Source: Gelatoporia subvermispora B
Taxonomy: Eukaryota > Basidiomycota > Agaricomycetes > Polyporales > Gelatoporiaceae
Reading direction: 5' to 3'
Assembly: GCA_000320605.2 (NCBI GenBank)
Contig: KB445800.1
Coordinates: 720,220-784,219, forward strand
Length of the DNA stretch: 64,000 nt
Shown: one piece after another, positions 11,250-24,492 of the stretch
How the letters are laid out: each line of letters begins with the position of its first letter
Numbering within the stretch: position 1 is the first letter of the stretch
Made by a program: the position numbers and the translations under genes
Notes under the pieces: model-generated
Database searches by the model: none
Told to the model about the DNA's origin: nothing
Seen by the model: only the letters and a program-made list of their open reading frames with translations

Positions 11250-14200
11250 ATGTCCAACGATGCCCAGCACTGCTCTTTCGTCCTCCTAGCTGACTTCGAC
11301 ATTGACCGAGGTGCACAACTCACGTACCAGTTCCCGCAACCACTGGGCACCGATGAAGGGTGCGCACGGCATCTACAGGGTAGTTGTCACTGATCTGACG
11401 CACAAATTTCTGCGTATATGCAGGCTGTTGGCTAATCTGATGCTTCCGGATGGTGCGGAGAGGCAGCTGGAGGACTGGACGATATTCTTCTTGAACCAGA
11501 CGCCATTCAACACTATTGCGCCCGTCCTTGCACTAGAAGATGCTCACGCTCGAGGTCAACTGGAGAGGCGGGAGGAGGAGCAGGAGCTCCTGTATGTCTT
11601 GAATCTGGTGCGGACGAAGCTGGATAAGACGGCTCGCCGGTACGTGAGATGTCCTATGCCTCGACGGCTGGTATGACAGACCGACTTAGAGGCGCTGTGG
11701 TGAAAGCGATGGCAATATGCACGCGACATCCGTTTATTCAGATATTCAAGGTGATCTCAGATATCATGCGCAATTTTCAGGACGCCTGACGTTGTGTGTC
11801 TCAGCCGGTGCTCCTCATGGCTCTCGACGACTACTTTCAGAACCCTTCCCAAGACTGCCTGGCTCGCCTCTTCGATGCCGTAAACTCTATGGACATCTCT
11901 ATGGCCCCTGCACTCAGCCGTCACGAGAAGCTGATCATGCGCACATCCGAACGCAAGGACGTATTCATCGAGAAGTTCGACGATTTCTTGCAGGGCATGC
12001 TCGGCGACTCTGTCGCTGCACTCCAGCAACCTCCGCCCACAGCACACCGACCAACTCACCGCCCGAAAGGGTCGAACGGGTCTCAGTCCAGCTACGAAGA
12101 TGGAGTCATGATGCGCAAACGCGACGAGAACGCGAGTAGGCGTGAAGACAACCGTAACGGGGATCCAGCCAAGCCATCGAGCAGCAAAGGGAGCCACAAT
12201 GGCAATCAATACTCCCCATCCGAAGCATCGTTCTCCCTTGATGGCAGCGCAGTTTGGGTGGGCGATGAGAGTGGGTTGGAGTACGGCGGCGGGGTAGGCC
12301 ACGGTGGTCCAGCACCAGGTACGGCGAGCAGTGTTGGGACTACTGCGTCAGTGCGCGGAAGGCGGTCAATCGACGCATCATCATCTTCGTCTCATGGGCC
12401 ACAACCACGACGGGATGATATTAACCAGGCACAGACGATCGCAAGTGTCACTGCAGCGCTGCTGAAAGACTCGCGGTACTTCCCTGCGGTAATCGACTAC
12501 AATGACCACCAGCTGCCAATGAAGCTCCCTCTATCGACATTCCCAGAAGAAGTCGGCGATGTGCGTTACGTTTCTCCGAATATGACGTCGTTCATCCGAC
12601 TTATCTGCCCACGGCGTGACAGTACTCCTTGATACAGCTCGTTCAGTTGTTTTCCGGACTAAATGCACAGCTGACCGGCCCATTGCATCCCCACCTGCAC
12701 ACCAACGGGGCGTTGACACCTCCCATCATTGTCCTGTTCAATGCATTGATAACGTGTAAACGTATCATCTTCATGGGCCACCACCGACCTGCGGGCCAGG
12801 TATCAAACTATGTGCTCTCGGCATGTGCTCTCGGGTCTGGCTGCGGTATCATCCTGCGCGGCTTCATCAAGCGCGCATTCCCATATGCAAACCTGACAAA
12901 CCGCGAGGAGTGGGAGTCAATGTAAGTGGTCTCATTTTGCAAACCGCAGCTTAAGTGGTCTGACCCATTTGACTGATGTTACCAGACCCGGCTATATTGC
13001 GGGAGTGACAAACCCTATCTTCGAGGCGTCTGGTTCCTGGGACTTACTCTGTGACGTCGGATCAGGTCGCATGGTCGTCTCGAAAGACATCCATGTGAAC
13101 CACCCTGCGACGGCGTCGGGCCAGCCACCACTCGTCCGGACTGGTACCCTGAGGGCGGAAGGTTCAATAGGCAGTGAGGAAGATGTAGTCCGAGCGCCAA
13201 GCAAGGAAGCTACAGCTGCCCAGAAGACCGAGTACGCTAACAAAGCGGACCACAAGGACAATGTGTTTATTGAAGATGTACGTCAAAGTCAGATCGCCTC
13301 GGAAAGTGTGTCCCATTGAGACTAACAAATTGAACGTAGATTTTGTCTGCGATATCCTTCCACTACGGAGAGAACCACGTTCGGGCGCGCTTCACTGAGT
13401 ACGCCGCACGATTCGCTCGTCTTGCGTCACGATATGAAGAAGACGCGACCGGCACGACGACAATCGGTTACCCGAGTATGTCTTACACGGAGCGACCCGG
13501 AGAGCCACGCCGTCTCGGCAGTGGTATCACTTTCGTTGACGAGGTGACGTCCGCGAAAGAGCTGGCTATCAATGCCAGCAGGATTGAGGCGTGGCGGAGG
13601 ACGGAGAGTTACATATTATACCAGCAGGTATATTGGAAAATTATGCTCATGCGATGAGATCTAACATCCCCGGCAATGCAGGACTTCCGGAAGCAGCTGG
13701 CGATGAACCCTATACAGGGCTTTGACTTGCCCCATCAAATTTGGCGTCTGCGTAACGCCAAGATGATGCCGGATGGCGAGGCGGAGCTCATCATGCGCAA
13801 GATCGCTGAGAATGTGCAAACATATGACCAGATCACAGAGGTTAGTTTCGAGACAGTCTGCCAGTTCATGGTCTTCTGACCACACAACCCAACTAGTTAC
13901 TCGCTCTACTTCCTCCTCACCACAGCGGCCTCCTCCCTCTTAGCTTTGGGCTGTTCCATCATTCAGAAACGGTGCGGGATCTCACCATCGACATCTTCAA
14001 CGAGCTGCGTCAATACCCGGTAAGTCTCCACCACGGTGTCACGAAAAGAACGAACCCGCTCAACTTTGTGGTCGTAGATTGGTGTGCAATTCCTACAAGC
14101 ACTCAACCACTTCCAGCGATACGCATACGTGCGACAAGCGCACGATCGTGAGACCCGGCAGCTTCGCGACCAGAATACCCTTACTATACCCCAGTCATCT

Positions 14201-14254
14201 GCGATGTCGCGGACCCCTTCGAATCGCAGCGAGTCTAGCCTGGGTGCGGGCTGA
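11250..14254 (+). CDS. AFI1: Afi1-like DENN-family protein
   Basis: The protein resembles fungal Afi1, which docks the small GTPase Arf3 at the cell cortex and helps maintain polarity. Ten exons join in phase: 11250-11359, 11424-11639, 11690-11750, 11805-12560, 12623-12921, 12986-13277, 13340-13627, 13682-13840, 13897-14019 and 14078-14254, coding 826 residues. The N-terminus begins MSNDAQHCSFVLLADFDIDR and continues with LMLPDG and DWTIFFLNQTP, the hallmark of the Afi1 docking domain. A low-complexity Ser/Asn-rich linker of about 200 residues follows. The second half has conserved hydrophobic blocks (LIQLVQLFSGLN, CKRIIFMGHHRPAG) and ends with a helical region, typical of the SPA/DENN part. 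It converges on RAD52 with only 301 bases between stop codons. The symbol follows the yeast name. Confidence 0.85.
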
Positions 14255-14555
14255 ATTGACTTGGATGTCAGATGCACTATTGGACTTCCCATGTAATCCC
14301 TTAATCTTAATACACTATTATATCTCGCGACGAGGCTGTCGCTGCTTGCTATGTACTCTGCTCCCGCCGCACAACTTGTGCGCGACACTTCGCAATTACT
14401 CCGCCTTGAAAATTACACGAAATCGTTGTGATTATCCAGAGAAACCTCGTCGATGAGCACTGATTTGGCATGATGTGAGTGCAGCTGGACGACAGGTCCA
14501 AATTCCCCGAGTACGTAGAAGAACGAAATGGTATACAATCCAGGTTGATCAGTGT
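14255..14555. other. Convergent intergenic gap
   Basis: The 301 bases lie between the stop codons of the Afi1-like gene and RAD52, so both 3' ends must form here and may overlap. No classical terminator can be defined. Confidence 0.5.
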
Positions 14556-16845
14556 TCATCGTCTCGGCCGTTTCACGTCTCCACCTTCGCCCAAATCCAA
14601 CTGCGCGAATGGCTCTCTCCTCGCTCCAGATGTATGTGATCCGACAAAGCCGCCAGCTGCCATCAGGCCCATGCCTTGCGCCGGTCGCTTGTTGGCAGAA
14701 TGCGCTCTAGGGGTGCAGGGAGCAGTAACACGTTTAGGTGAGTAACTTGTGTGGGCGTGAGGCTATCTCACTTACTGCATTATGTCCGCGCTACGTTTCA
14801 GCCCTATGCCGCTCCCGGAACCCTGTGCTTGTCCTGGATATCGTGGAGGCGCAAGGGTACCGGATTTCTGCTGCTGCGGTGCCTATATGCGCAGTTAGGG
14901 CAGCCCGGCAGGAACATGAAGGGAAGCATACCATCCCAGGTGGGAAGTTAAATCCACCCACTGATGGTGTTGACGAGCGGCTGGTGGCGTTATTCCGAAC
15001 GGATGTTTGGTTCCCGTTTGGAGGGATGTTCTGGTCTGTTCCGGATGTATGCGCCTTGTGTGCTGTACCGTCAGGAGGCGGCATAGCCTGCTGCGGAGTC
15101 AACACTGCGCACGAAGGCTGCTGCTGCGGTACAGGCTGCACAGACCGCATCGGCGGCCGCGCGGTCTCGGCTGGATTATGTTGTGGCCATTGTCGATCGT
15201 GATCCTGTGCATCTCGTAGTTGTTGGTCAGCTTCTAACTGTGCTGCGATGCTTGCAGCACGTTCAGAGAGAACCCTGGGACGGGCGACAGGTGGCTCGGC
15301 ACTGATAACGACGCTCCCGTCGACGCCACCAGCACCCTCATCGAAGTGTATCGGGCCGCCGAGCCCTTCGTCTCCCAAGTCAACCGTTGCAAGGAACGCA
15401 TCATCCTCCGAGTTGAAGTGGAAAGAATCATCATCCATCGTGTCGTCAGCTGCTGCTGGGGCTGGCTTTGAGGGAACAGCGGCAGCTCTCGATGTTGACG
15501 CGGAAGTAGACGCTGCCGCTGCAGGCTGTGGGGCGAAGCTAACCCTGCGGTCAGCTGGTGCAGGTGTCTCCGCTTGCCTCTGCGGTTGACCCTGGTTCTG
15601 CATTTGTGGTTGTGGTTGACCATGCACATTCCCAACGGCCGCTCTTGCACCTGCTGGTGTATAAGCTGGAGTGTGAAGTCCAGTATTCGACGTAGATGTC
15701 GAGTTCCCCCTGTTGTTTGGGGTATTGACCACGGCGGCACCAGCTCCCATGCCTGACTGGTTTCCGTTTCCGTTGGGATTAGAGCGCATATTAGACGAAA
15801 CTGCAGGTACAGGAAAATTTGACGTAGGCTCCGGTTTGACGACGGGCGCAGGTGCGGCAGAGCGACCAGCTGTGGTGGAGCTCGGGCCTGCCCGGTTTTC
15901 GTCAAATTCTGGACGACGATGTAACTCGCTTCTGTCAAATTTTGGCTGCCGTGAAGATCGTGTGGCAAGCACATGAGCACTATGAATATATGGAGAGCAC
16001 TGCTACTGACCGGTGGCACCTTGATCTTAACGACCTCTTGTGCGTACTGCTTGTCATACAGACAGTTACCAAGGAGATTGCCAAAATTTCTCAAGGCACG
16101 CTTCACGGCGTCGGTTACAGCTTCCTTCTTACACTGAATGCGCAACGTATAGTATACTTGGGTGAGTTAACATAACACGCATATAGGCAGTGCACTCGAA
16201 CCTTATCCAGAGCCGGGCCTTTGGTCTTGGAGTTCTCCAGATTACCGTAGCCCACGTCCTCATGGTAGACCCCATCTCGGAGTGTCACCCTCACGACAGC
16301 GGTCACTCCCACATTATATCTCTTTGACTCTTCATTGAAATCAACATAGTCCGTTGTGAGGTTGACGACGCTTGAACTCCAGCCGTTGAAACCAAATCTG
16401 GTCGGACGGCGTCTCAGGGATGATCGAGACGGATGATACAATCGCTCTCACACTTCGTTCGCCAAGTTAATGATTTTCCAGCCTTTGAAGCAGGACTTTC
16501 TATGAACAATCACTCAAGATGCTCACGGATTGACCGACCTTCAGCATACGTCAGCTTCGGCCCCCCACCAGGACCTGGCCTAGTTGAGATGTACTCGGGA
16601 CCGAGCTTCCTATCCAGCTTTGCTTGCAATGTAGCAATCTTCTTCGCAGTATCCTCTGTGAGATCCATGAATGTTTGGGTGAAGGGCATCGGGGTGCCAT
16701 AGAACCCGTGCATCTGTGGCGCAAACGACATCGCTCCAGATGTTGAGATGTCGAGCGGAGCAGTACTGCGATTGAAGGGCGTTCGAATTGATTGTTGTGA
16801 TTCCAAGTATGAGTGTACTAGATGTCCACTGAATGCACCAGCCAT
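14556..16845 (-). CDS. RAD52: DNA repair protein RAD52
   Basis: Rad52 anneals single strands and loads Rad51 in homologous recombination, in the nucleus. Seven exons join in phase from high to low coordinate: 16845-16539, 16482-16452, 16397-16202, 16133-16011, 15945-14932, 14882-14776 and 14706-14556, giving 642 residues. The N-terminal annealing domain is complete: KLGPEYIS and KLTYAEGW (spanning exons 1 and 2), [41 protein letters not shown], then [14 protein letters not shown] long Pro/Gln/Ala-rich acidic region follows. The C-terminus ends KRPRR, a likely nuclear signal. Exon 2 is only 31 nt. The ATG at 16845 gives the N-terminus MAGAFSGHL, as I remember for mushroom Rad52; an upstream extension is open but has no better start. 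The donor after exon 3 (GTTCGA) is unusual. Confidence 0.95.
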
Positions 16846-18482
16846 AACATGGGTAGAGAGCAAGGAGATCAGAGTGTTGAAACAATAGACGGGGAAGATG
16901 GAGGTCAAATCGCGCCTCGCCGCGCGCTTCCCACGAGGCTGGCGTTTGTGTTGGCCGCTCGTGCCACAGCCCACAGGCGCGCATTCTCGCGTCGCGTAAA
17001 TCACGTGGTCCAAGTCTCTGGTATCGTGACCGTTTGTCGCCGGCTGGTTTCTCTGAATACGATCTGGCAGCACGACAGTGCGCCCACTTAATTGAGAATA
17101 TCGTGAAGCCCTCCCAAACGTCGACGAGTGAGCTGAGGTCGATGCGTAATGACTGGGGTCACTAGGATAGAGCTTGTATGATATCACTGACGAAGGAAGT
17201 GCCAACACAAGTACACCGCCAACTTGCCGAGAGGCACGACTGAGGTGGCATTTACATCAGGGCCTATAGCATAGTATGTACATTGCTACACACGCCTCCG
17301 AGCAGTCCGTAGACACGCGTGTCTTACCTTAGCCCGTCCAACTCACTGTCGTCCTCCCGCAGAGTCGCTGCATTCTCTTCTACTTGTTCACATATGCCTT
17401 TTGTAGTAAAATTCGAAACTCGTGACTGTGGCAGCGGCTTCCATGTTGAGCAAACCACGTCTGTTTCAGGCACCTCGACGAGCCAAATCGTTGAAGTCCC
17501 ACAAGCCTATCTGTCCCGTTGGAATCCCAAATTTCCTCGCTTCTCTCGGTTGTTCTTTCATTGCTATGTCTCTCGAAGGAAATCCCTCGACACTGTCAAT
17601 CAACCGATCACCCCTATCAACCGCCTCTTTAGGAATCTCCTTGCCACCTTCCCGGCTTTGCGATTTCGAGGCTTGCGTCCGCTCGTGTCACCACCTATCC
17701 GAGATTCTTGAGAATTCCTAGCATTCCTAGCATAGTATGTTTTAATCTGCTACTACAGTGCTCAGTCTGTACGTTGCATCAGGCGATCGATGTTTGACAT
17801 TGCCGGTACTAGCTCTACAATCTTGCTTGATGTAATACATATTTTGAGTCAACCTCAGTTGACAGCCCTTGTGAACTTAGAGACCAATTTCCGAGAAACA
17901 CTTCATCAGAATAGTCAAATCGCCGTGCGCACGCTATACAAAGTCGCAATTCAGCGTTATCTTCCGGACATTGATACTTCGACTCATCTACTTGACCTGG
18001 CGTATAATTAGCAGTCATGGAAGAATGAGTCAGAGGCCTCTCTCTCCATGACCTCGCGAAAACACCGCAGAAGCTCCACGTGCAAGTTATTCAGACACGC
18101 CATCAGTAGCGTAGCACTATGGTGACGATATGAGTTACTTAGTTGAAATCTGTATAGCTGTGGAGACTTACCCACTGTTCAATTGTTTATTGGGCACGAG
18201 CAGGTTTGGCCAAGGACCAGGGGTAGGTGAAGTTTGCGCTGACCAATAACCAAGTGGAGATAGGACCTCACCCTTGTCCGAGACGGGCAATTGGTGAAAG
18301 TACAGGGCGTCCAGCTCTCCTGAAGCTAAGCGTCAGAATGGTGCGTGTTCCTTGCACAGTACATCTCGATACTTACTCCTAGACTCACCCGGGCTGCCTT
18401 CGCTGAACTCATCCACTTCAATTGTCTACCAATGTTCTCTGCCTGTTACTGAACATGCAAGATTAGTTGTTGCACTCTATAA
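16846..18482. other. Gene-poor stretch
   Basis: Upstream of RAD52. Open frames of 60-130 codons occur (for example 17319-17711 and 17790-18011), but they overlap in different frames, lack known motifs and do not splice together convincingly. No gene is supported. Confidence 0.4.
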
Positions 18483-18533
18483 AGATGTTCTAGACTAGAA
18501 TTATAGACTCTGTAATTCTAGTCTAGAACATCT
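18483..18533. repeat. Perfect 21-bp inverted repeat (hairpin)
   Basis: The arms 18483-18503 and 18513-18533 are exact reverse complements of 21 bases, separated by a 9-base loop (18504-18512). The arm contains the hexamer TCTAGA. Pairing stops sharply: bases 18482 and 18534 are both A. The arms are AT-rich with no T run after the stem. It could be a tiny MITE, a cruciform-forming site or a small-RNA precursor. Confidence 0.9.
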
Positions 18534-18539
18534 ATGACA

Positions 18540-19400
18540 CACACTGAGGATCAATTGACGTGCGTCTATGCGATGATGTTCGGCAAGTTTCATCGCATGA
18601 AACCAGAAGAAGATGTTGACATAGTATAGCGGAATTTGCTCTGGAATACAACTGCAATGTCGATATCCAGGCTCCGGCTTGTACCTGAGCTTGGGAATCA
18701 GGTTTGTCCGTCATCAAGTGACCATAAAGACTCACGTGTATGTCGTTCCATCCCATTCATACTCCAGTCCGCACTCCGTAGAATTATTTCCCGACCAGGT
18801 GTAGGAGATGTCTCCTACATTTTCCAGAAAATCGGCTAAGTTGCCGAGCCGTATGAACGCTTTGGAGGCTTTGTGGTCAATGAAGCCGAAGTCTCCGAGC
18901 CCTGCACACATCCCTGGCGGCATGATCTCGGGGCTCCAAAGGTTGGGTAAATCGTTGTCGTATTAGTGGAAAAAGCGATAAATATCCTTGTAGGAGCACG
19001 TCTCGTCAAGAACTGATAGAAACGCCGCCACAGATTCAGAAGTTGGCTCGTAACGAGAGCAGCCGGACTGCATGATAGATCAATACCCATGAGCTACAGT
19101 GGTGTCATCAGGAACAGAGGCTCACAATCCTTGGTTGTTGCCGCTGACAAGATATAAAGTCTTCGTCAAAGAGAGTGTAAATCAACGCAATAAAGACGAA
19201 CATTGCGCTTTAGCATCCCCAACTGATGCTCCAAAAATGACAAGTTTGCGTTCTTCATATCTTCCACCAAAAGCAGAGGCGTGCCATTCTCCTTCAATGA
19301 CAGAGAAGGTATGCAATCCATGTGGATATGGGTCTATATGCTCCGTCAGATTTAGTATACGATGAGTCGTTGTTTGTATCAAATACCCACTTGCGTATAA
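18540..19400 (-). pseudogene. Broken gene of unrecognised family
   Basis: On the minus strand one reading frame shows protein-like sequence: HIDPYPHGLHTFSVIEGEWH near 19350-19270, then FGGRYEER and LVIFGASVGDAKAQCSSLL. A 55-nt GT-AG intron (about 19121-19067) leads to a second block, with YKDIYRFFH, DNDLPNLWSPEIMPPGM, GDFGFIDHKASKAFIRLGN and NLADFLENVGDISYTWSG, ending at a GTGAGT donor near 18735. An in-frame TAA at 18965-18963 interrupts the second block between Phe-Phe-His and Tyr-Asp-Asn-Asp. It reads as a once-functional, perhaps secreted or enzymatic protein. I do not recognise the family and assign no function. No clear start or stop was found. Confidence 0.5.
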
Positions 19401-20269
19401 TGTGCGACGGAAAACGACATATACAACAGGTGATGGTATAGGTCCTATAAAGCATGTACATCAAGCTGTAAGCGCGATCTCGAAAAATGTATCTCGTAGT
19501 CAGAAACCTGAAAATTAGCTGATAGGCAGGTCTGCATGTGCGAATGAGTACGTATCAGCTGAAAATACTATCGTAGCTTACTCTCCGGATCCAACATAGA
19601 GAGTTGAGTAGATATATTCGTTTGATACCTGGAGCCACATTCAGATCAACCTAGACAATGTGCCAAGAGGTTTCCTACCGGCTTTAAGAACGTAGAACTT
19701 AGTTGAAATGGAGGAGTGGGAATAGCCTAGTATTTGTGCCATATATGGCGAGGGACTGTTTGGTGATGAATTGAGAAAACGCAGAGAATAAGCCATGTAT
19801 AGATTGACCAACCATATCTGTGTATTACGAATAACACCTAGAATGTCCTACGGACACACAAAGTTTTCAACAGCTGTAGCGGCTCGCAACAAACTACTCA
19901 CCTTCACCGAACGATCAGAACGTATATATCTGATCCGAACCGGTCGCTCCTGCCATCGGCCTTCCCATTCTTCTTCCGTTACGCCTCCAGGGCTGGCGTA
20001 CCGCTGGAGCGTGCGCAAGTTTGTAAGATCGCAGGAACGAAAAAGCTTGAGCTACAGAGAGAATAAATGGGTATATTATCTGCTTTGACAATCACGCGCA
20101 CTCCCGTGGAACTGTACAGCGCCTGCCGACTAGAAGATTGCCTCAGTGAAAATATGCAGGCAAACTCCATACTCTGACAGGCTTAGTCAATGCGGATGGG
20201 GACTATGTTACGTTGCGACAAATCAAGATCGGTAGAACAATAAATCAACAGGTTCAGTAAACTACAAGT
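19401..20269. other. Intergenic, no gene seen
   Basis: AT-rich DNA between the broken gene and the 3' end of the P450-reductase gene. The longest frames lack motifs. Confidence 0.4.
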
Positions 20270-23200
20270 TCATTCAAAAATGTCAGTCGCGTATCGTCCA
20301 CGAATGGCGATCTCAAACAACGCCGCTGCTTCGGTCTCGCTCACTCCACGTTGTTTCTGTATCAGGTGGATGAGGACAGTCTTAATCCCTTGAGCAACCT
20401 TTCCTGAGCCGCATGTATAGAACTATGGTAGCATGATCAGCTGCGAGGTAAATTTTACGGTGAGCGAAAGGTTGTTACTTTTGCATCGCTTTTATACATG
20501 ATATCTATATCATCGCCGTCATGCCACACACGACTACAAGGACGTGAGCGTGGTGACATGAAATCGGAGGTGTAAGACTTACTCTTGTACATATCTGCAT
20601 CCGAATGAATCCTCTGTGGACCGAGAGAAAGCGGGTCTGACATCCACGATTCCAAGCTCGATCCACTGCTTCAGGTCGGAATCGGAGTAAAGGAAATCCT
20701 CTTTTGGTGAGCGGCAGCCGAAGAAGAGAAGCGACTTCGCGACCTCGCGCCCTGCCTTCTTCTGCATTGCACGCTCCTGAAGGAATCCCCGCATCGGTGC
20801 CAAACCGGATCCGGCAGCGAACATCACCATCGGGATGGTAAGATCTGACGGAGGGCGGAATGCAGCAGATGACGCCCGCACGGCCATCTGTACTTTGTCT
20901 CCCGGCCTTAGGCTAGCGAGGTATGTCGAAGCGACTCCGAGGAAAGGATCCTTCTTGCCAGAGATCGACGGGGCATCGACGACGCTGATCGTCAGTGTTA
21001 CGCGCTGTGCGTTCCAGAGCGGAGATGACGAGATTGAGTACTGCCTAATCCGCATGGAGGGTAGCATCTGCAAGTAGGATTCGAAGCTCAGCTTGATGTC
21101 CAAGTTGTCTTCTAAGATGTCCAAGACGCTGAGTCTCCGAGCTAGGACCTTCTCCGCATATGCTGCAGAGAGGTCCTGCAGAACGTGCGAAGAAGCGGGA
21201 GAGTTCTCGGCTGAGATCAGTGTCCGAAGGTCGCGGGTAGTGGCAGGCTGCGAGATCTCGACATAGCCAGACAACAGGGCGAACACACTAATTGACTTGC
21301 CCACAGGTAGTGGTGTCGGGCCTGTAGATGATAGCACGACCTCTTGCTCCGCGGACAACTTGAAGTGTGAAATGACTCTATGCACATCGCGGGACGGGTT
21401 TACCGGGAGACTACGCGGAGTGCATCAGACAACATAACATGACGAACTCAGCAGAAGCTCTCACATTGCCAGGTAGTCTCCACTCCGTGCGGCCATACCT
21501 TCTGGCAGCTCAAATTCTGCGGCGTTTTAGTTTATATTCACGCGCTTGATCTGCAAACCGCTCACCGATATGCCGCTTCACAGGCGCTCCTGGAGCTGTG
21601 AGCACACGATTCTCGGTCACTGTGCCCAAGGCAGCATCAGGCTGGCGAAGGACAGATGCTCTCGATGTTCCGGAATCTACAGTGGTCAACTTAAGACCGC
21701 CCTGGATTGCATCGCGCTCTGCCACAGCAACATTGTATTCCTGTAATAATGTCTTGATCAAAACAACTTGGCATCACCCGAGGAACTGGCACAAACCTTC
21801 GGAAGGGTCTCCCAGAGCTTTTCCTCCCACGCATCAAAGGATTCGAAGAATTCGGCAGCACTCGCATCGCCTTCTCCGCGATCGAGCAGCCGCCGGGCGC
21901 CACGGGCTTCCAGTGTCTCGTCAATCAACTTCGGAACGCGTTGGTACGTCCGCACCCAGTCGCGGTTGCCGCAGCCGAAGACAGTGTAGCTGACGTTGGC
22001 AAGCTCGTTGCCTTCGATGCTTGTCAGCCAGTCGACGAAGTGTGTGGCGTTATCAGCGGGTTCGCCTGCGTGGGCGCACTGATAAGGCACACTTCCTGTA
22101 TTGTATGGTACATCATGGTAAGGGCTCACCTTCGAACGACGCCGTGATGATAATTACGGGCCCATCTGTAGGAAGTCCCGTTGCTACGGTATCCAATGTC
22201 CCCAGCTGGGCACGGAACCCTATCGAAGACGCAGACGCATGAGGGCCCGTGTATTGTAAGGTAGCGTGGGATAGCATACCATACAATGCGGCGTCGCCTG
22301 CAATTCTCTGCGCAAACGACTCCGACGTACCAGTGTTTGAGCCATATACCACATACATCGGCTGCTTAGGCGCATCATCGCCCGCGATACTGGCGGACGC
22401 AGACCGCACAGGGCTTCTGCTTCCGCGCGCAGTCTGGAGCACGCCGGCACGCGGGACCATCATCGGCATAGATTCGCGCTTGCGTGGAATGGCGTGGATG
22501 TGAAAGTCCTTCGGCTTCACCGTGAGCGTTTGCTTCAGCTCGAGCTCGTAGGATGGGTCTGCCATCACAATATCGAACTTCTGGATGATACAGGCGAGCG
22601 CAATAATTGCTTCTTGCCAGGCGAGGGGCCTGCCCTGCAACCCGACGTTGATATAAGGAAATACAAAAGAGGGATGAAATCTTACAATACACGCTCGCAT
22701 GCCGAACCCGAACGGCTGCCACGCGTTTGGCTGAACGGAGTCAGTGATTCGGATACCTTTCAGGTAAGCGGTGATACGTACTGGTAACGCCTCAAATTTG
22801 CCATCAAGCATGCGCTCGGGACGGAATTCATCAGCCTTTGGGGAACACATCAGTGACCAGTGAGAGAATAAATGTCACACAACATACGTCTTCTCCCCAG
22901 ACAGCGCGGTCGCGCATAATCATCCTCGACGCAATCACGAGTACATCGTCCTTCGAGATTTGATACTTCCCTCCACCCAGGGTTGTGTCCTCGTACGCTT
23001 TAGACACGCGGAATGACGCAGTAGGACTGAGACGCAATGTCTCGCGCAGGCACGCTAATTTGGGCGCCGGCGTCAAGTTGACAACTGCAGAAGACTTCAT
23101 ATGTCACACTTACCAGTGATGTATGGCAGCTTGCTGATGTCGCCTAGCTGTATCGTCTGATCACCCAATACTTCGTCGACTTCTTCCCGGAGTTTCCGCA

Positions 23201-24492
23201 TCACTTCAGGGTGCTTGACAATGTAGTAAATCGCAAATGTGAGCGTGGACGAAGTGGTCTCGTGGCCTATATCGCAATGAGTCAGATGCCCAGAATCCAC
23301 TGTCCATAGGTAAGCGTACCGGCGATAAGGAACGTCAATAACTGTGAAGAGTGGTTCAGCGACATATTACAGTGAGGGGGAACGTGACACACGTTATATT
23401 TAATGTTCTCGTCTGAGAGGCCTTTGCCTGTCTTCGGGTCTCTGCCATTAATCATGGTGTTCAGCAAGTCGTTCTTGTCCGTCGGGTTTGCTCTTCGGTC
23501 AGCGATAACTGTACTGCGATCAGATTTGGGCTCATGGATTCGTCAGAAGTAAGACATACTCTCTTCTGCCAGTTCCGACATTGTCTTGATATCTTGCTCA
23601 TACTTGGCATTCGTCCCTACCATCATCGATTTCACCAGAGAAAGCCGGTTCGCACGTCGGCCAGACTCGATCAGGAAATCGATCATGGCCTGGATGAACG
23701 GATGGTTGCCCTCCTATGGCTACTTCAGAACGGCACAACTGAAAATTAACACATTATACGAGACATACTCTGTAGAAAGAGTTCAGTCGATATGACATCG
23801 AACATAGCGCGATAGTGTCGAAAGTTAATCGCGTGAAGTCTTCTGAGGGGTCGATGATATGTTTCGGGCCGAAGCTGATGCGGGTCAGCGGCGCCGAATG
23901 CGCAATACAGTCAAATTCACATACCGCTCCCATTTGGCTATAAGCTGCGAGGAGATGTCCAGCATGTCGTCATACATGCCACGTACAGCTGCAGTGCTGA
24001 ATGCGGGCATCAGGAGCCGGTCTTGTGCACGCTTTTATTAGCACAGAACTCTAATGGACGTGTAAACTCGTCGACATACGTGCAATCGCCCAGTTCTCTT
24101 CATGGTTGTACGCCTGGGCGACATGAGAATCTCTCGTACGATTTTGGCGAGAGCGTCAAGTTCAACCTACCGTGAAGAGACCGTCCCCTGCGCCGTTTCG
24201 CACTTCCTCGAGCGCTCCAGTAACGCCCTTGTAAAATCGCTTTTCGTCGCACAGCTCATTCAATAGCTCATACGTGTTGACGACTACCAGCGTCCTGCCT
24301 GACAGACACGCCACCGCGTCAGCTCTCGTCGCATGCGTAAGCCCGCCCTGACGTACCTGGCATGTTCAATCTGAAGATCTCGCCATATTGCTCCGCTAGC
24401 AGTGTGAACGAGCGCAGCGGTATGTCCCTGTCAATTGCCGCGGCATGTCCTATGATAGGGAGGCCGGGCGGGGTCGGTATCGGGGTTGTCAT
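20270..24492 (-). CDS. CYP505-like self-sufficient cytochrome P450-reductase
   Basis: This is a fused monooxygenase resembling P450foxy and bacterial P450BM3, which hydroxylate fatty acids using NADPH without a partner. The gene has many short introns; exons are read from 24492 (MTTPIPTPPGLPIIGH, no membrane anchor) down to the TGA at 20272-20270. Heme-domain landmarks are all present. The I-helix IAGHETTSS spans an intron near 23330-23270, and the ExxR motif ETLR lies near 23070. The heme loop FGFGMRACI carries its cysteine at 22691-22689 and is followed by GRPLAWQEA across an intron. The FMN domain starts with VVYGSNTGTSESFAQR (about 22360) and has FGCGNRDW near 21980. The FAD/NADP domain has RQYSISSSP near 21030 and the end RGRYATDIFE. 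About 1050 residues are expected. I see no stop in conserved blocks, so it is probably functional. Confidence 0.9.

Noticed and set aside
15234..16145. 303-codon minus-strand frame within RAD52
   Set aside because: It overlaps the RAD52 exons in another frame; the low-complexity Pro/Gln-rich region keeps several frames open.
17319..18011. Possible small genes upstream of RAD52
   Set aside because: The frames have no motifs, begin at weak or non-ATG codons and do not join in phase.
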